A DNA stretch of 64,000 bases, from the NCBI RefSeq assembly GCF_001899645.1, contig NZ_MKVV01000078.1, forward strand, positions 1 to 64,000, in the 5' to 3' direction. How positions within the stretch are numbered: the first letter of the stretch is position 1; each line of letters begins with the position of its first letter. Positions 40,887 to 49,904 of this stretch are shown here, piece after piece. Source of the stretch: Pseudonocardia sp. 73-21. Lineage in GTDB: Bacteria > Actinomycetota > Actinomycetes > Mycobacteriales > Pseudonocardiaceae. The translations under genes were made by a program, and so were the position numbers. The notes beneath the pieces are model-generated. The model was not told the origin of the DNA. It worked only from the letters and a program-made list of their open reading frames with translations, and did not search any database.

Positions 40887-41663
40887 ATGACGATTCCTGA
40901 CTACCCCCTCATGGCGATCCCGAGCTACGAGATGTACCAGCTCGCGCACATCGCGACGTTCATCGCCGACGGTCTGGCCCGCCGCCGCGCGGCCTGGCAG
41001 CGTGGTGATCGCCGAGGCAGCGCTGACGCGTCGCGTGATGTCGCCGGAGGGAATGCGGCATTGCGTGCCGCGATGGGCACCCATGGTGAGCCCGGGCCTT
41101 TGCCGCGACCGCTCGACGCCGCAACCTTCGACAAGGTCTCTGACCTGCTGAAGACCGGTGAGCGACGGGCCGACGTGGTCTCGCTCGCCTCGCTCGGCCG
41201 CTCGACCTGGGCCGTGATCGGGCACGTGCCGGGTATAGGAGCGGTCGGGGCGGAGGTGACGGGTCATCACCTCGCCGACGCTGTCCGACAACACATACTG
41301 ACCCAGCCGGTCGGTGAGCTCGCCGCGTGGGCGATCGCGCAGAAGCCACACCCGACCGGGATCAAGGACCGGGTGGATCTCGCCGCGTTCGTCGAGGGCC
41401 TCGACCCGGGCCGGCTTCGTGACCAGGCGGTCGCTCGCCATCTGCGGGGCACCGACCGGCGGACGGATGCGGCGATCCACGGCCGGTTCGCCGGTGTCGA
41501 TCTGGACGCTCCGCTGGTCGACCGGCCCCCGACGCCTGCGCCACCGACGGGTGCCGCACATGATCGGCCGTCCCCGCCGCAGCAGGGACGATTCCTCTGC
41601 GGGGTCGGGCGTCAGACCACCGCGAGACCGGCGACGGCACCGGCCAGGAGCGCCGGACCGTAG
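40887..41663 (+). CDS. Hypothetical protein downstream of the relaxase
   Basis: 258 residues. The helical region to about 110 includes YQLAHIATFIADGLARRRAAWQ, followed by SLGRSTWAVIGHVPGIG and a Pro-rich tail from about 215. No family recognised. The gene follows the previous one by 4 bp and overlaps the end of the convergent prepilin peptidase gene by about 50 bp, so its real end or that overlap deserves care. Confidence 0.55.
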   Translation: MTIPDYPLMAIPSYEMYQLAHIATFIADGLARRRAAWQRGDRRGSADASRDVAGGNAALRAAMGTHGEPGPLPRPLDAATFDKVSDLLKTGERRADVVSLASLGRSTWAVIGHVPGIGAVGAEVTGHHLADAVRQHILTQPVGELAAWAIAQKPHPTGIKDRVDLAAFVEGLDPGRLRDQAVARHLRGTDRRTDAAIHGRFAGVDLDAPLVDRPPTPAPPTGAAHDRPSPPQQGRFLCGVGRQTTARPATAPARSAGP

Positions 41664-42238
41664 GGGACGTGGGTACGGCGGGTCCGCTCGACTGCTGCGA
41701 CACCGACCGCCGTCATCCCGACCAGGAGGACGGCGACGATGGCTCCGACCAGGAGACCCTCCGGACGCCAGGCCGCGACGATTGCGGCCAGGGTAGGGGC
41801 GAACTTGACGTCGCCCCAGCCGATCGCGTCGTCGGCGGCGATCTTCAGCACCAGACACCCGGCCAGCAGTGCGCCGGCCGCCACGGACGCGCGGAGCACA
41901 GGGCCGATGTCGCCCACCACCGCAGAGTGCCCCAGCACCGCGAGCGTGGCCCCGACGGCGAGCCCGGCGGTCAGATCGTCGGGCAGCCGCCCCTCCAGCG
42001 TGTCGACGGTCGCCGCCGCCAGCGCGATCGCGAGAACGGAGGCCAGGGCCGCGGCTTCGGCCGCGCTGCGCCCCGCGGCCGCGGTGGTGATCAGGAAGCC
42101 CACCAGTGACGCGGCCGCGGCCGTCTCGCCGAGTCCCGGGCGGCGTCGCCGGTGCGTGGTGCGCTCGGCGAGCAGCAGCACCACCGGCGTCATGCCCAAC
42201 GAGCAGGCCACAGCCAGGAACGCCGGATCCGCTGTCAT
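41612..42238 (-). CDS. Type IV prepilin peptidase (A24, TadV-like)
   Basis: 208 residues with about six membrane segments. The two catalytic aspartates are visible: AATVDTLEGRLPDDLT, and GWGDVKF (the G-x-GD motif). It should cleave the leader of the pilin and pseudopilin proteins encoded upstream. Last gene of the minus-strand pilus operon, overlapping the LysM-BTAD gene by 4 bp. Confidence 0.9.
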   Translation of the reverse strand: MTADPAFLAVACSLGMTPVVLLLAERTTHRRRRPGLGETAAAASLVGFLITTAAAGRSAAEAAALASVLAIALAAATVDTLEGRLPDDLTAGLAVGATLAVLGHSAVVGDIGPVLRASVAAGALLAGCLVLKIAADDAIGWGDVKFAPTLAAIVAAWRPEGLLVGAIVAVLLVGMTAVGVAAVERTRRTHVPYGPALLAGAVAGLAVV

Positions 42239-45200
42239 GACGATCGGCGCCGGGGCCCGGCCGGGAGGAGCTCGTTGACGACCGCGAAGGTGTCGGGCGG
42301 GAGTTCCTCGGGGACGTCGAACTCGCGGGCGTCGAGCAGGATCGTGGCGTACTGCTCCATCTCGGCCGGGTTGCCCTCGGCATGAGCCACCCGCATGAGA
42401 TCGACCAGCGGTTGGTCGAACCCAGCGTCGATGTCGACCGCGCGGGCCGCTTCGGCGGCGCGCCGGGCCAGGGCGGTGTCACCGGCGGCCAGGGCGATGT
42501 CTACGAGTTCGTGGGCGGTGTCGACGACGAAACCGGGGATCTGCAGGTCGTGCCGCTGGTCATGGTTGTTGAGCCAGGCATAGCCGTCGGGCCGCAGTTG
42601 GCTCAGTACCGGTCCGCGCAGCAGTTCGAGCGCGGTCTCGTAGTCCTGCACGGCTCCGGGATGTCCGGCGGCGTGGCGGGCCTGGGCACGTTTCCGGAGG
42701 CGGCGGAACAGGTCCCAGTCCAGCAGGTGCCCGTGGAGGCGGTAGCGATCGTCGGTCTGCATGTCGCTGACGAAGGGTGCGGCCGGGTCACCGTGCAGGC
42801 CGCGGCCGGCCCAGCGCCGCGCACCGTAGAACGCGTGGCGGACGGTGGCGGCGCTGGGGGAACGGCCGTCGGGCCACAGGTCCGCGGTGGCCTTCGGGAT
42901 GGTGATGCCTCCGGCATGTAGGGCGAGGTAGATCAGGACCTCGGTGAACCAGCTCGGGCGGGCGGAGGGTAGCTGCCCCGGTGTGCGGACGGTCGGTTCG
43001 CCGAGGATTCCGATCATCGGCACGACCGGGTCAGAGTCCGATCTCCACAGGTTGAGGTCGCCGTCGAGGTCGGGATCCTGGTGGTTGACGATCTCCAGTC
43101 GCCGCAGCGCATCCGGATCGGTGACGACCGGTGGCGGTTCCTCCGCTACGCGCGGGAGGGGCACCACAGGCGGTGCCGACGGGAGGAGCGATCCGTCCTC
43201 GGCCATGTCGGGGGCCCACGGCGCATCCTCGGCCGCGGCCCGTGCGGGGATGTCGGGTGCGTCGGTGGAACCGAGGATCTCCGCGATGCCGGCGCCCGTG
43301 TCGGCGGTCATCTGCTCGGCCTTCCACGGGCCGTCGTCCAGGTGCTGGGTGGTGAGCCGCCCGAGGTCGTCGATGTGTATCCACGGGTCTCCGGCGTCGA
43401 CGTCGGTACCGGTAACCACGACGGCCGCCGCGACGCGCGGTGCGTGAGCCAGCTGCTCCCGTACCTGGCGGAGTTGCTCCTGCTCGTTGTCGCTGAACGG
43501 GCCGGCGGCCAGAAGGAGCACGGGTAGCCAGGCGTCGGCGGCCACATCGCGGAGACGCCCGTCGAGCACGCCGTCCACGGGTAGCCGATCGACGTTGGCG
43601 GTGGCCCCGGCCACCGCCGCTCGCAGGGTGTCGAGGGCCGAGCCGAGGTCCTTCGCCTGCCGAAGCCGCTCGGGATTGAGCGGGACGAGCTCGGAGCCGA
43701 AACCTGCCATCACGACCTCGACGTCCTGGGCCCCGCGACTGTTGGCCAGCTCGGCGGCCATGTGCCGGAGCAGCTCTGTCGTTCGGACCGCCGGTCCGAG
43801 CACGACGGTGGAGCCCCACTGCTCCAGGTCGATCAGCAGCACCCGGTCGTCGTCGCGAGCGACCGACACCAGGGTCGGGTAGGGCGCGCAATGTCCGCCG
43901 GCCTCGTCGCGACCCAGCGGGAGATCGGCACTCGCCTCGAGCTGCCACACGTGACCGTCGTCGACCTCGGTGAACGGGGGTGGCATCGGCGCCCGGTCGG
44001 CCAGCGTGAGCACAGCCCGCCCTGGGTCCAGGCGAACGGTGGTGAGGTCCGGAGGAGCGACGCCGGACCAGTCGGTGAGGACGAGTCCGCGCAGGGCTGC
44101 GTCGAGGAGCGCGCTGTCCACTGCAGCCGGTGCGGAGGTGGCGAGCCATTCCAGCCGCCCTGCCTCGTCCGGCGGGACTGCGATGCGGTGGTGGGGCCGA
44201 CGGCGGCGACGTTGCAGTCGACGGCGTACTCCGAGGGCGCCCACGATCCCGGCGACGACGAGGGGCGAGAACCACAACGCCGTCGGGAGGGCAGACGAGG
44301 GCTCGTCGACGGACGTGCCGGGTTCCGGGGCGGCGTCGGTGCGCGGTGCCACTGGCGATGCCGAGGAAGTGGGTGCTGGACTCGTCGGTTCCTGGGGCGG
44401 ACGTGGTGGCGGTGCGGGGGCCGCCGATGGCACGGGAAGGTCCAGGCGCCAACCGGGTTGCAGGAGGTCGGGATCGGTCAACCGGCCGCCGTCGGCCTGC
44501 ACGCGGCCGCGGTTCTCGTTGAAGATCTCCGTGGCCCGGGCCGGATCGCCGAGCCGGTCGGCGGCGATCCGGGTGAGGGACTCGCCCTGGCCGACGGTGA
44601 CGACATCGGCGGTCGACCGGGTCGGGAGCTGGAGACGCCAACCCGTGCGGAGCATCGATGCCTCGGTCAGCCGGGCGCCGTCGGCCTGAGGGCGTCCGGC
44701 GTTGAGCTCGTAGATCTCGCGCCATCGCAGCGGATCGCCGAGCTCATGCTCGGCGATCCGCCACAGCGTGTCCCGCGGTTTCACGGTGTAGGTGTCGGCC
44801 GCGGGTTGAACCTCAGCGTGGCGCGCGGACGCGTCGGGCAGCGCGACCGGCTCCGTCCGGACGATGGCGACTGCGGCCAGCGGCGCGGCGATCGCCGGGC
44901 TCGCTCCAGCGCCGATGGTCGTCGCGATGAGCGCCGCCGCGACCGACCGGCCCCACCCGAACCCGGGTAGGCCGATCCTCGGTGCCGGCCGCCGCAGCGC
45001 GACGGCTGCCAGCTCGATGAGGATGGAGCCGGCGAGGATCAGCCACGCCCCGACCCCGACGACGACGAGCAGCCCGAGGAGCACCCGGCCGTCGTCCGGA
45101 CGCAGCAGCGCGCCGAACAGATCCGCACCGGTCGGGAGCCGATCCGGCAGGAATGCCGGCCCGACCAGCCACAGCGCCACAGGAGGCCCGGTGACGACAG

Positions 45201-45255
45201 CAGCGAGGACGAGACCGGCGAGCAGCCGGCGGACGAGGTATCGCAGGGCTCTCAT
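42235..45255 (-). CDS. Membrane LysM-BTAD protein of the Tad locus
   Basis: 1006 residues. Two to three N-terminal membrane segments (to about 130) are followed by two LysM-type modules (about 150-210 and 215-275, each with DTLWRIA or ESLTRIA and a W-R-L end), a Pro/Ser linker, another membrane helix near 325, a long middle domain, and a C-terminal SARP-like winged helix plus BTAD bundle (ATADLWPDGRSPSAATVRHA onward, about 800-1000). Such proteins accompany actinobacterial Tad loci. It could link cell-wall binding to transcription or pilus assembly. Confidence 0.8.
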   Translation of the reverse strand: MRALRYLVRRLLAGLVLAAVVTGPPVALWLVGPAFLPDRLPTGADLFGALLRPDDGRVLLGLLVVVGVGAWLILAGSILIELAAVALRRPAPRIGLPGFGWGRSVAAALIATTIGAGASPAIAAPLAAVAIVRTEPVALPDASARHAEVQPAADTYTVKPRDTLWRIAEHELGDPLRWREIYELNAGRPQADGARLTEASMLRTGWRLQLPTRSTADVVTVGQGESLTRIAADRLGDPARATEIFNENRGRVQADGGRLTDPDLLQPGWRLDLPVPSAAPAPPPRPPQEPTSPAPTSSASPVAPRTDAAPEPGTSVDEPSSALPTALWFSPLVVAGIVGALGVRRRLQRRRRRPHHRIAVPPDEAGRLEWLATSAPAAVDSALLDAALRGLVLTDWSGVAPPDLTTVRLDPGRAVLTLADRAPMPPPFTEVDDGHVWQLEASADLPLGRDEAGGHCAPYPTLVSVARDDDRVLLIDLEQWGSTVVLGPAVRTTELLRHMAAELANSRGAQDVEVVMAGFGSELVPLNPERLRQAKDLGSALDTLRAAVAGATANVDRLPVDGVLDGRLRDVAADAWLPVLLLAAGPFSDNEQEQLRQVREQLAHAPRVAAAVVVTGTDVDAGDPWIHIDDLGRLTTQHLDDGPWKAEQMTADTGAGIAEILGSTDAPDIPARAAAEDAPWAPDMAEDGSLLPSAPPVVPLPRVAEEPPPVVTDPDALRRLEIVNHQDPDLDGDLNLWRSDSDPVVPMIGILGEPTVRTPGQLPSARPSWFTEVLIYLALHAGGITIPKATADLWPDGRSPSAATVRHAFYGARRWAGRGLHGDPAAPFVSDMQTDDRYRLHGHLLDWDLFRRLRKRAQARHAAGHPGAVQDYETALELLRGPVLSQLRPDGYAWLNNHDQRHDLQIPGFVVDTAHELVDIALAAGDTALARRAAEAARAVDIDAGFDQPLVDLMRVAHAEGNPAEMEQYATILLDAREFDVPEELPPDTFAVVNELLPAGPRRRSS

Positions 45256-45674
45256 CCGGCGCCTCCCGCGGGATCTGTCGGGACGAGCCGGGCCTCCGCC
45301 GACCCGTGGCTCACGAGCTCGTCCCGTCCGACGATGCCCAGCAGGATGGTCGGGCGGCGTAACGTCACCTCGACGCGCACGACGTCGCCGGCCGGGAACG
45401 ACACGGTTCCCTCGGCGCCGGCGTCGGTCAGGTACTGCCGTGCTGCGGCTCCGGCGGGCGCCGGATCCACGGCGGCGACGCCGCGGGACAGCTCCCCGGC
45501 CTCGAGTGCCTGGCCCGCGGCCCGCGCCGCCTCCTCGGCGACCGCATCCGCGCGAGCCACACCCTGCGCCGCGCGCACGCCGTCGACCGTGAGGCCGAGC
45601 ACCGCGATGAGTGCCAGGACCGCGATCGCCATCGGCACGCTGACCGCTCCGCCGCCGCGTTCATCGATGATCAC
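45252..45674 (-). CDS. TadE/TadG-like pseudopilin 3
   Basis: 140 residues from GTG 45674, overlapping the upstream stop (GTGA). After IIDERGGGAVSV comes one hydrophobic helix (PMAIAVLALIAVLGLTV), then a helical Ala-rich region and a beta-rich end (VRVEVTLRRPTILLGIVG). It shares the D-E-R-G-G prefix with the three genes upstream. Likely a minor pseudopilin of the Tad apparatus. Confidence 0.7.
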   Translation of the reverse strand: MIIDERGGGAVSVPMAIAVLALIAVLGLTVDGVRAAQGVARADAVAEEAARAAGQALEAGELSRGVAAVDPAPAGAAARQYLTDAGAEGTVSFPAGDVVRVEVTLRRPTILLGIVGRDELVSHGSAEARLVPTDPAGGAG

Positions 45675-46117
45675 TGCCGCTCCCTCAACTGGTCGATCGG
45701 GCTGACGAAGGCGGCGTCGACATCGCGCGTGCCGGGGGCACCGGGCAGCCCCAGATCGGACCACCGCACCGCACATCGGACCTCCGCCCGCACCGACGCG
45801 GGCGCACCGAGCGGGCGGGCGAACTGGCTGACGTCGACATCGACGTCGAGCACGTCGCAGCGCAGCGCCCTCTCGTCCAGAACCGCCCGGGCGATCTCGC
45901 GCGCTCGGGCCTCGGCGGCGGTGGCGGACCGCTCGATCGACGCGGCCCGGGCCGCTGCGCGGGCGGCGTGATCGGTCGCGGACTCGGCCGCGACCATGCG
46001 ACCTCCCGCCACACCGAGAACGAGGAGCATCCCGATCACCACGGCAAGCAGCGCGGCCTCCACCGACGGCGAACCGCCCCGCTCGTCGACGACCGCAGGC
46101 GACCGCCACGGGCTCAT
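45671..46117 (-). CDS. TadE-like pseudopilin 2
   Basis: 148 residues. VVDERGGSPSVEAALLAVVIGMLLVLG gives the TadE-type start in two parts: a D-E-R-G-G prefix, Glu soon after, then the membrane helix. A long Ala-rich helix and a Cys-containing beta region follow. It overlaps both neighbours by 4 bp. Confidence 0.75.
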   Translation of the reverse strand: MSPWRSPAVVDERGGSPSVEAALLAVVIGMLLVLGVAGGRMVAAESATDHAARAAARAASIERSATAAEARAREIARAVLDERALRCDVLDVDVDVSQFARPLGAPASVRAEVRCAVRWSDLGLPGAPGTRDVDAAFVSPIDQLRERQ

Positions 46118-46506
46118 GGCCGGACCTGCTCGATGGCACCCGCTGCCGACCGGGAGATGCGGATCGGGACCCCGGGCACGAGCGAGAGGGCCTCGCCCGC
46201 GACGGTGACGCGCATCGTCGTACCGCCGTCCAGGATCTCGGCCTCCACCGACCGGGCCGAGAACGTGGAGCCGGCGGCACGGCGGAGGAACGACTCGGCG
46301 CCGTTCTGCGCCGCCACCGTCGAGGACACCGGGTAGGTGCGGCCCGTCCGGAGGCCGTCCTCGGCGGCCGTCAGTGCCAGCTGCCCGCCGTAGAAGGCGA
46401 GCGAGACCTGCACGACCGCGAGGATGAGCGTCAGCATGCCCAACCAGAGCAGGGCCATCTCGACGCTCGTGGCGCCCCCGCGTTCGTCCGTCGAGATCGG
46501 GTGCAT
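46114..46506 (-). CDS. TadE-like pseudopilin 1
   Basis: 130 residues. STDERGGATSVEMALLWLG is the classic TadE N-terminus, with the cleavage region before a Glu-containing helix (LTLILAVVQVSLAFYGGQ). The rest is a small periplasmic-type domain. Candidate substrate of the TadV-like peptidase. Confidence 0.8.
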   Translation of the reverse strand: MHPISTDERGGATSVEMALLWLGMLTLILAVVQVSLAFYGGQLALTAAEDGLRTGRTYPVSSTVAAQNGAESFLRRAAGSTFSARSVEAEILDGGTTMRVTVAGEALSLVPGVPIRISRSAAGAIEQVRP

Positions 46507-46518
46507 GACCGCTCCGGA

Positions 46519-46722
46519 TCAGTCGAGGGCGCCGAGCTTCTTGGCGACGAAGGCCCCGACGCCGGCGACGATCGCGCCCGCAACCACCGCACCGCCCGAG
46601 ATGTGGAAGCCCTCGTCGGTGTTGCGTCCGCCGCCCCGTTCGTCGACCGGTTCCAACCGGCCGGTCAGCCAGGCGATCGCCGAGACCGTCCAGGTCGTGA
46701 TGGTGGTGCTGAACCTGTGCAT
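46519..46722 (-). CDS. Small Flp-pilin-like membrane protein
   Basis: 67 residues with an N-terminal hydrophobic part, then PVDERGGGRNTDEGF and a second hydrophobic helix (GGAVVAGAIVAGVGAFVA) ending in KKLGALD. Size and place between TadC and TadE genes fit a major pilin or a Flp-like subunit, but the Flp consensus G-x-x-x-x-E-Y is not exact. Confidence 0.6.
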   Translation of the reverse strand: MHRFSTTITTWTVSAIAWLTGRLEPVDERGGGRNTDEGFHISGGAVVAGAIVAGVGAFVAKKLGALD

Positions 46723-46747
46723 GTCTTTCCCCTTCGTGGTGGGTCGA

Positions 46748-47635
46748 TCAGGTGGTCAGGAGGGCGACGCCGGCCGGGAAGAGCACCCACGCGGCGATCA
46801 GGAAGACCTGCAACGCCCCGGGTGTGCTCATCTGGCCGCTCGCCCGGTTCGCGTCGGCGTGCTCGTCGGCCAGGAGTTGGTCGCGCAGGCTCTCCGCTCG
46901 CGCCAGCAGGGTGTCGACGACCGCTCCGCCATCCTGCCCGGCCGTCGCCGCGATGGAGGAAAGGTCGGTGAGCTCATCGAGCTGGATACGCTCGCCGAAC
47001 CGCCGCAGTCCCTCCCATGGCATCTGCCCGGAACGCTCCGCCATCTCCAGCTCGTCGCGGATCCGGCGCATGGCCCAGCTGTCGTCGAGCAGCTTGGCCG
47101 GCAGCACCAACGCGGTGGCGACGCCGGCGCCGCCACGTCGCAACAGACTGACCTGCTGGAGGTAGGAAACGACGGCGAAGCGCATCTCGACCCGCGCGGC
47201 GTCGGCGCGCGCGGTGGTTCGCCTGGTGTGGCTCGTCCATCCGGCTACCGCGCCGACGACAGTGAACGCTCCGGGGACCACGACACCGAGTCCTGCGTCG
47301 AGCACGGCGAGGGTGGCGGCCAGAACCGGTCCGCCCGCGGCATACGTCAGGCAGGCGGCGGCTCTGGCGAGGAGGAAACGGTCGCGGCTGATCCCGAGCA
47401 CGTCGAGATCGGCATCGGGCACGGTCCCGGGTAGACGTCGCAGGACGTCGAGCGCCAACCGCTGCCGCCACGGCCCATCCTGCTGCGCGGCGACCAGCGT
47501 CGGGGTGCGCTCGTCGAGTGCGGCGAGCGCGTCGCGGAGCGACGGATGGCCACGGCTGCTGCCCGCGAGCATCAGTGCGAGCCCCGCTCCGGCGGTTCCC
47601 CCGGCCAGCAGCATCAGCACCAGCGCCGGATTCAT
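46748..47635 (-). CDS. tadC: TadC-like inner membrane platform protein
   Basis: 295 residues with a T2SS-F/GspF-type domain: membrane helices near the N-terminus (to about 25), around 95-135 and at the C-terminus (VFLIAAWVLFPAGVALL). The cytoplasmic part contains RFGERIQLDELTDLSS and GGAVVDTLLARAESLRDQ. It forms the assembly platform together with TadB, whose gene it overlaps by 4 bp. Confidence 0.85.
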   Translation of the reverse strand: MNPALVLMLLAGGTAGAGLALMLAGSSRGHPSLRDALAALDERTPTLVAAQQDGPWRQRLALDVLRRLPGTVPDADLDVLGISRDRFLLARAAACLTYAAGGPVLAATLAVLDAGLGVVVPGAFTVVGAVAGWTSHTRRTTARADAARVEMRFAVVSYLQQVSLLRRGGAGVATALVLPAKLLDDSWAMRRIRDELEMAERSGQMPWEGLRRFGERIQLDELTDLSSIAATAGQDGGAVVDTLLARAESLRDQLLADEHADANRASGQMSTPGALQVFLIAAWVLFPAGVALLTT

Positions 47636-48537
47636 GTCGGCTCCGGCTTGGCGACGAGGAACCGTGGGGAGCGGCGGCCCAGGGCCAACCGGCGCATCCA
47701 GACCATCAGCGCGATCGTCCCGGAGAGCAGAACCGCCATGACGATCTGGCCCACTGGCGTCCCGTACGGTGCCGCGAACCCGGGTACGAGGGCGAGGAGC
47801 ACCAGCACCCCAGCTTGGATGATCAGGAGCATCCGGATGGACTGCCGCGACTCCGCGCGCTCCGCTTCGATGTCGCGCCGGGCACGGACGTCACGGGCGA
47901 CGCCCTCGGCCAGCTGTCGCAGCACCCGGGCGATGCCGTTGCTCTGCTGGTGCAGGGCGAGCAGCAGCGCCGCGGCCACCGTGTCGCCGACGCGGTCGTC
48001 GATCGCATCGGCGAACGACCTGACCGCGGACGCCGGATCCGTCCCGGTCCGGAGCCGGCGGGCCAGCGCGGCCACCGGCGCGGCGACGAGGTCGTCGGCC
48101 GTCTCGACGGTCGCGTTCACCGCCTGGGTGAGGCCGATCGCGCCACCGCCGGCCAGCGTGTCGGCCATCCGCCGGCACCAGGACTCCAGCGACTCGAGCC
48201 GGTCGATCTGCTGTTGGGCGACGCGTGCCGAGCCGAGCAGCCAGGGCATCCACACCCCGACCACGGACACCGCGATGCCGGCGGCCGGCCAACCGGTGAC
48301 GATCCATAAGGCGAGGCCGGCCGACATCCATGCGGCGGTCCGTCTGCGGTGGCCCGACCGGCCGGCACCATCGACACGGGCCGACCGCTGCAGCGCCGCC
48401 AAGCGGCGTCGCCACGTCACCGGTGGTCGAACCACGGCGGGGGCGTCCGAGGCCCGGCGCAGCCCCGCCACGATGAGCAGGGGACCGAGAGCGAAAGCGC
48501 CGCCGGCAACAGCGGCCAACCAGGCCGGCCACGTCAC
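47632..48537 (-). CDS. tadB: TadB-like inner membrane platform protein
   Basis: 301 residues from GTG 48537, which overlaps the TadA stop (GTGA). The T2SS-F domain has membrane helices near residues 5-25, 75-110 and 240-295, and the cytoplasmic segment LESWCRRMADTLAGGGAIGLTQAV. Pairs with TadC. Confidence 0.85.
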   Translation of the reverse strand: MTWPAWLAAVAGGAFALGPLLIVAGLRRASDAPAVVRPPVTWRRRLAALQRSARVDGAGRSGHRRRTAAWMSAGLALWIVTGWPAAGIAVSVVGVWMPWLLGSARVAQQQIDRLESLESWCRRMADTLAGGGAIGLTQAVNATVETADDLVAAPVAALARRLRTGTDPASAVRSFADAIDDRVGDTVAAALLLALHQQSNGIARVLRQLAEGVARDVRARRDIEAERAESRQSIRMLLIIQAGVLVLLALVPGFAAPYGTPVGQIVMAVLLSGTIALMVWMRRLALGRRSPRFLVAKPEPT

Positions 48538-49904
48538 CTCGACCACCCCGTTCGTGCGGGCGGTGTCAGGAAGCCGAGATCGACCCCCGCCTCGTCGAAC
48601 GGCCACCGGACCTGGGGCGCCATCTGGAAGACCCCGCGGGGGTCACCCGTTCCGTCGGCCGGAGCGAAGATCCGGTTCATCGCGACCGCACCCACCTCGT
48701 TCACGTCGGTGACCTCGGCGATCTCGGACACGAAGCGCAGGCGGCCGCCGATGGCCGGGTTGGTCAAGTGCCGCAGGTGCACGACGTAGTCGATGCCCTG
48801 AGCGGCGAGACGGGTGACGAAGGAGTCCGACCAGCCCCGCCCGGCGGCCTTGAGCGCCGCGGTGATCAACCGCTCGAACGCGTCGGCGGCGGATCCGGCG
48901 TGCAGCGTGCACATCGATCCCGGCATGCCGGCGTTCATCGCCTCCAGCATCGGGAGAGCCTCGTCCCCGCGGACCTCGCCGACGATCACCCGGGTCACAG
49001 ACATCCGCAGCGTCTGGTGGAGCAGATCAGCGAGCGACACCTCCCCGGCGTGGCGTCCGGTGGCCGGATCGACCTCGGTGGATCCCGGCCGGCACTCCAG
49101 TGCCAGCAGCATCGGTGACGCCGACGGCAGGCGGTGCAGGCCGAGCTCGAACTCGGTCTCCAGCGTGGCGACCCGTTCGTCGCGGGGTATCTCCCGGGCC
49201 AGCGCCCGCAGCACCGTCGTCTTACCGGCCGCCGGCATACCCGTCACGAGGACGTTCCGGCGACCCTTCACCAGCCCGCGCAGGAAGGTCGCCATCTGCT
49301 CCGACACTGTCCCGAGCCGGACGAGCCCGGCGAGATCGATGTCGACGAGACCGTGCCGCCGGATGGTGACGGTCGGTCGTGCGACCACGTCGCGCATCGC
49401 GGCGAGCCGGGAACCGTCCGGCAACTGCATGTTCAGGCACGGCTGCGCCGGGGAGAACGCCCGCTCTGTCGCGCCGTGATGAGCGGCGATGTACTGGATC
49501 TGCTGCACGAGCTCGTCGTCCGAGTCGACGACGGCGTTCTGGGCCGTCCGGATCGACCCGTCGCTGAGCCGCAGCAGCGGGCGGTCGCACCCCACAATGT
49601 GGATGTCCTCGACGTCGGGCAGGTCGAGTAGAGCCTGGAGGTGGCCCAGTCCCCACATCGCCCGGTCGATGGACTGCACGATGTGGGTCTCGGTGCTCCG
49701 GTCCAGCTGGGACTGCCCTGCACTCACTCGCCGCCGTGCTTCCTGCGCGAGTTCGTCCTCGATCCAGGAACGGATCAATTGACGTTGATCGCCGGTGCTC
49801 AGCCGGTCGCGGCCGGGATGCTCCTGCAGGCGCTGCAGGACGGAATGCCTGATGCGCTGGGTGATCTCCGAAACGGACCGGCTGTCCGGGACGGTGGCGG
49901 TCAT
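48534..49904 (-). CDS. tadA: TadA/CpaF secretion ATPase
   Basis: 456 residues. Hexameric ATPase of the GspE/VirB11 superfamily that powers pilus assembly: Walker A GMPAAGKTT near 220, Asp box LETEFELGL, Walker B VIVGEVRGDEAL and His box MCTLHAGSA. The N-terminal helical domain (about 1-150) is typical of TadA. Both ends overlap neighbours by 4 bp. Confidence 0.95.
   Translation of the reverse strand: MTATVPDSRSVSEITQRIRHSVLQRLQEHPGRDRLSTGDQRQLIRSWIEDELAQEARRRVSAGQSQLDRSTETHIVQSIDRAMWGLGHLQALLDLPDVEDIHIVGCDRPLLRLSDGSIRTAQNAVVDSDDELVQQIQYIAAHHGATERAFSPAQPCLNMQLPDGSRLAAMRDVVARPTVTIRRHGLVDIDLAGLVRLGTVSEQMATFLRGLVKGRRNVLVTGMPAAGKTTVLRALAREIPRDERVATLETEFELGLHRLPSASPMLLALECRPGSTEVDPATGRHAGEVSLADLLHQTLRMSVTRVIVGEVRGDEALPMLEAMNAGMPGSMCTLHAGSAADAFERLITAALKAAGRGWSDSFVTRLAAQGIDYVVHLRHLTNPAIGGRLRFVSEIAEVTDVNEVGAVAMNRIFAPADGTGDPRGVFQMAPQVRWPFDEAGVDLGFLTPPARTGWSR

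Noticed and set aside
43031..44970. Long frames of 400-564 aa opposite or across the LysM-BTAD gene
   Set aside because: They are Arg/Pro-rich shadows of a clearly coding frame with LysM and BTAD domains.
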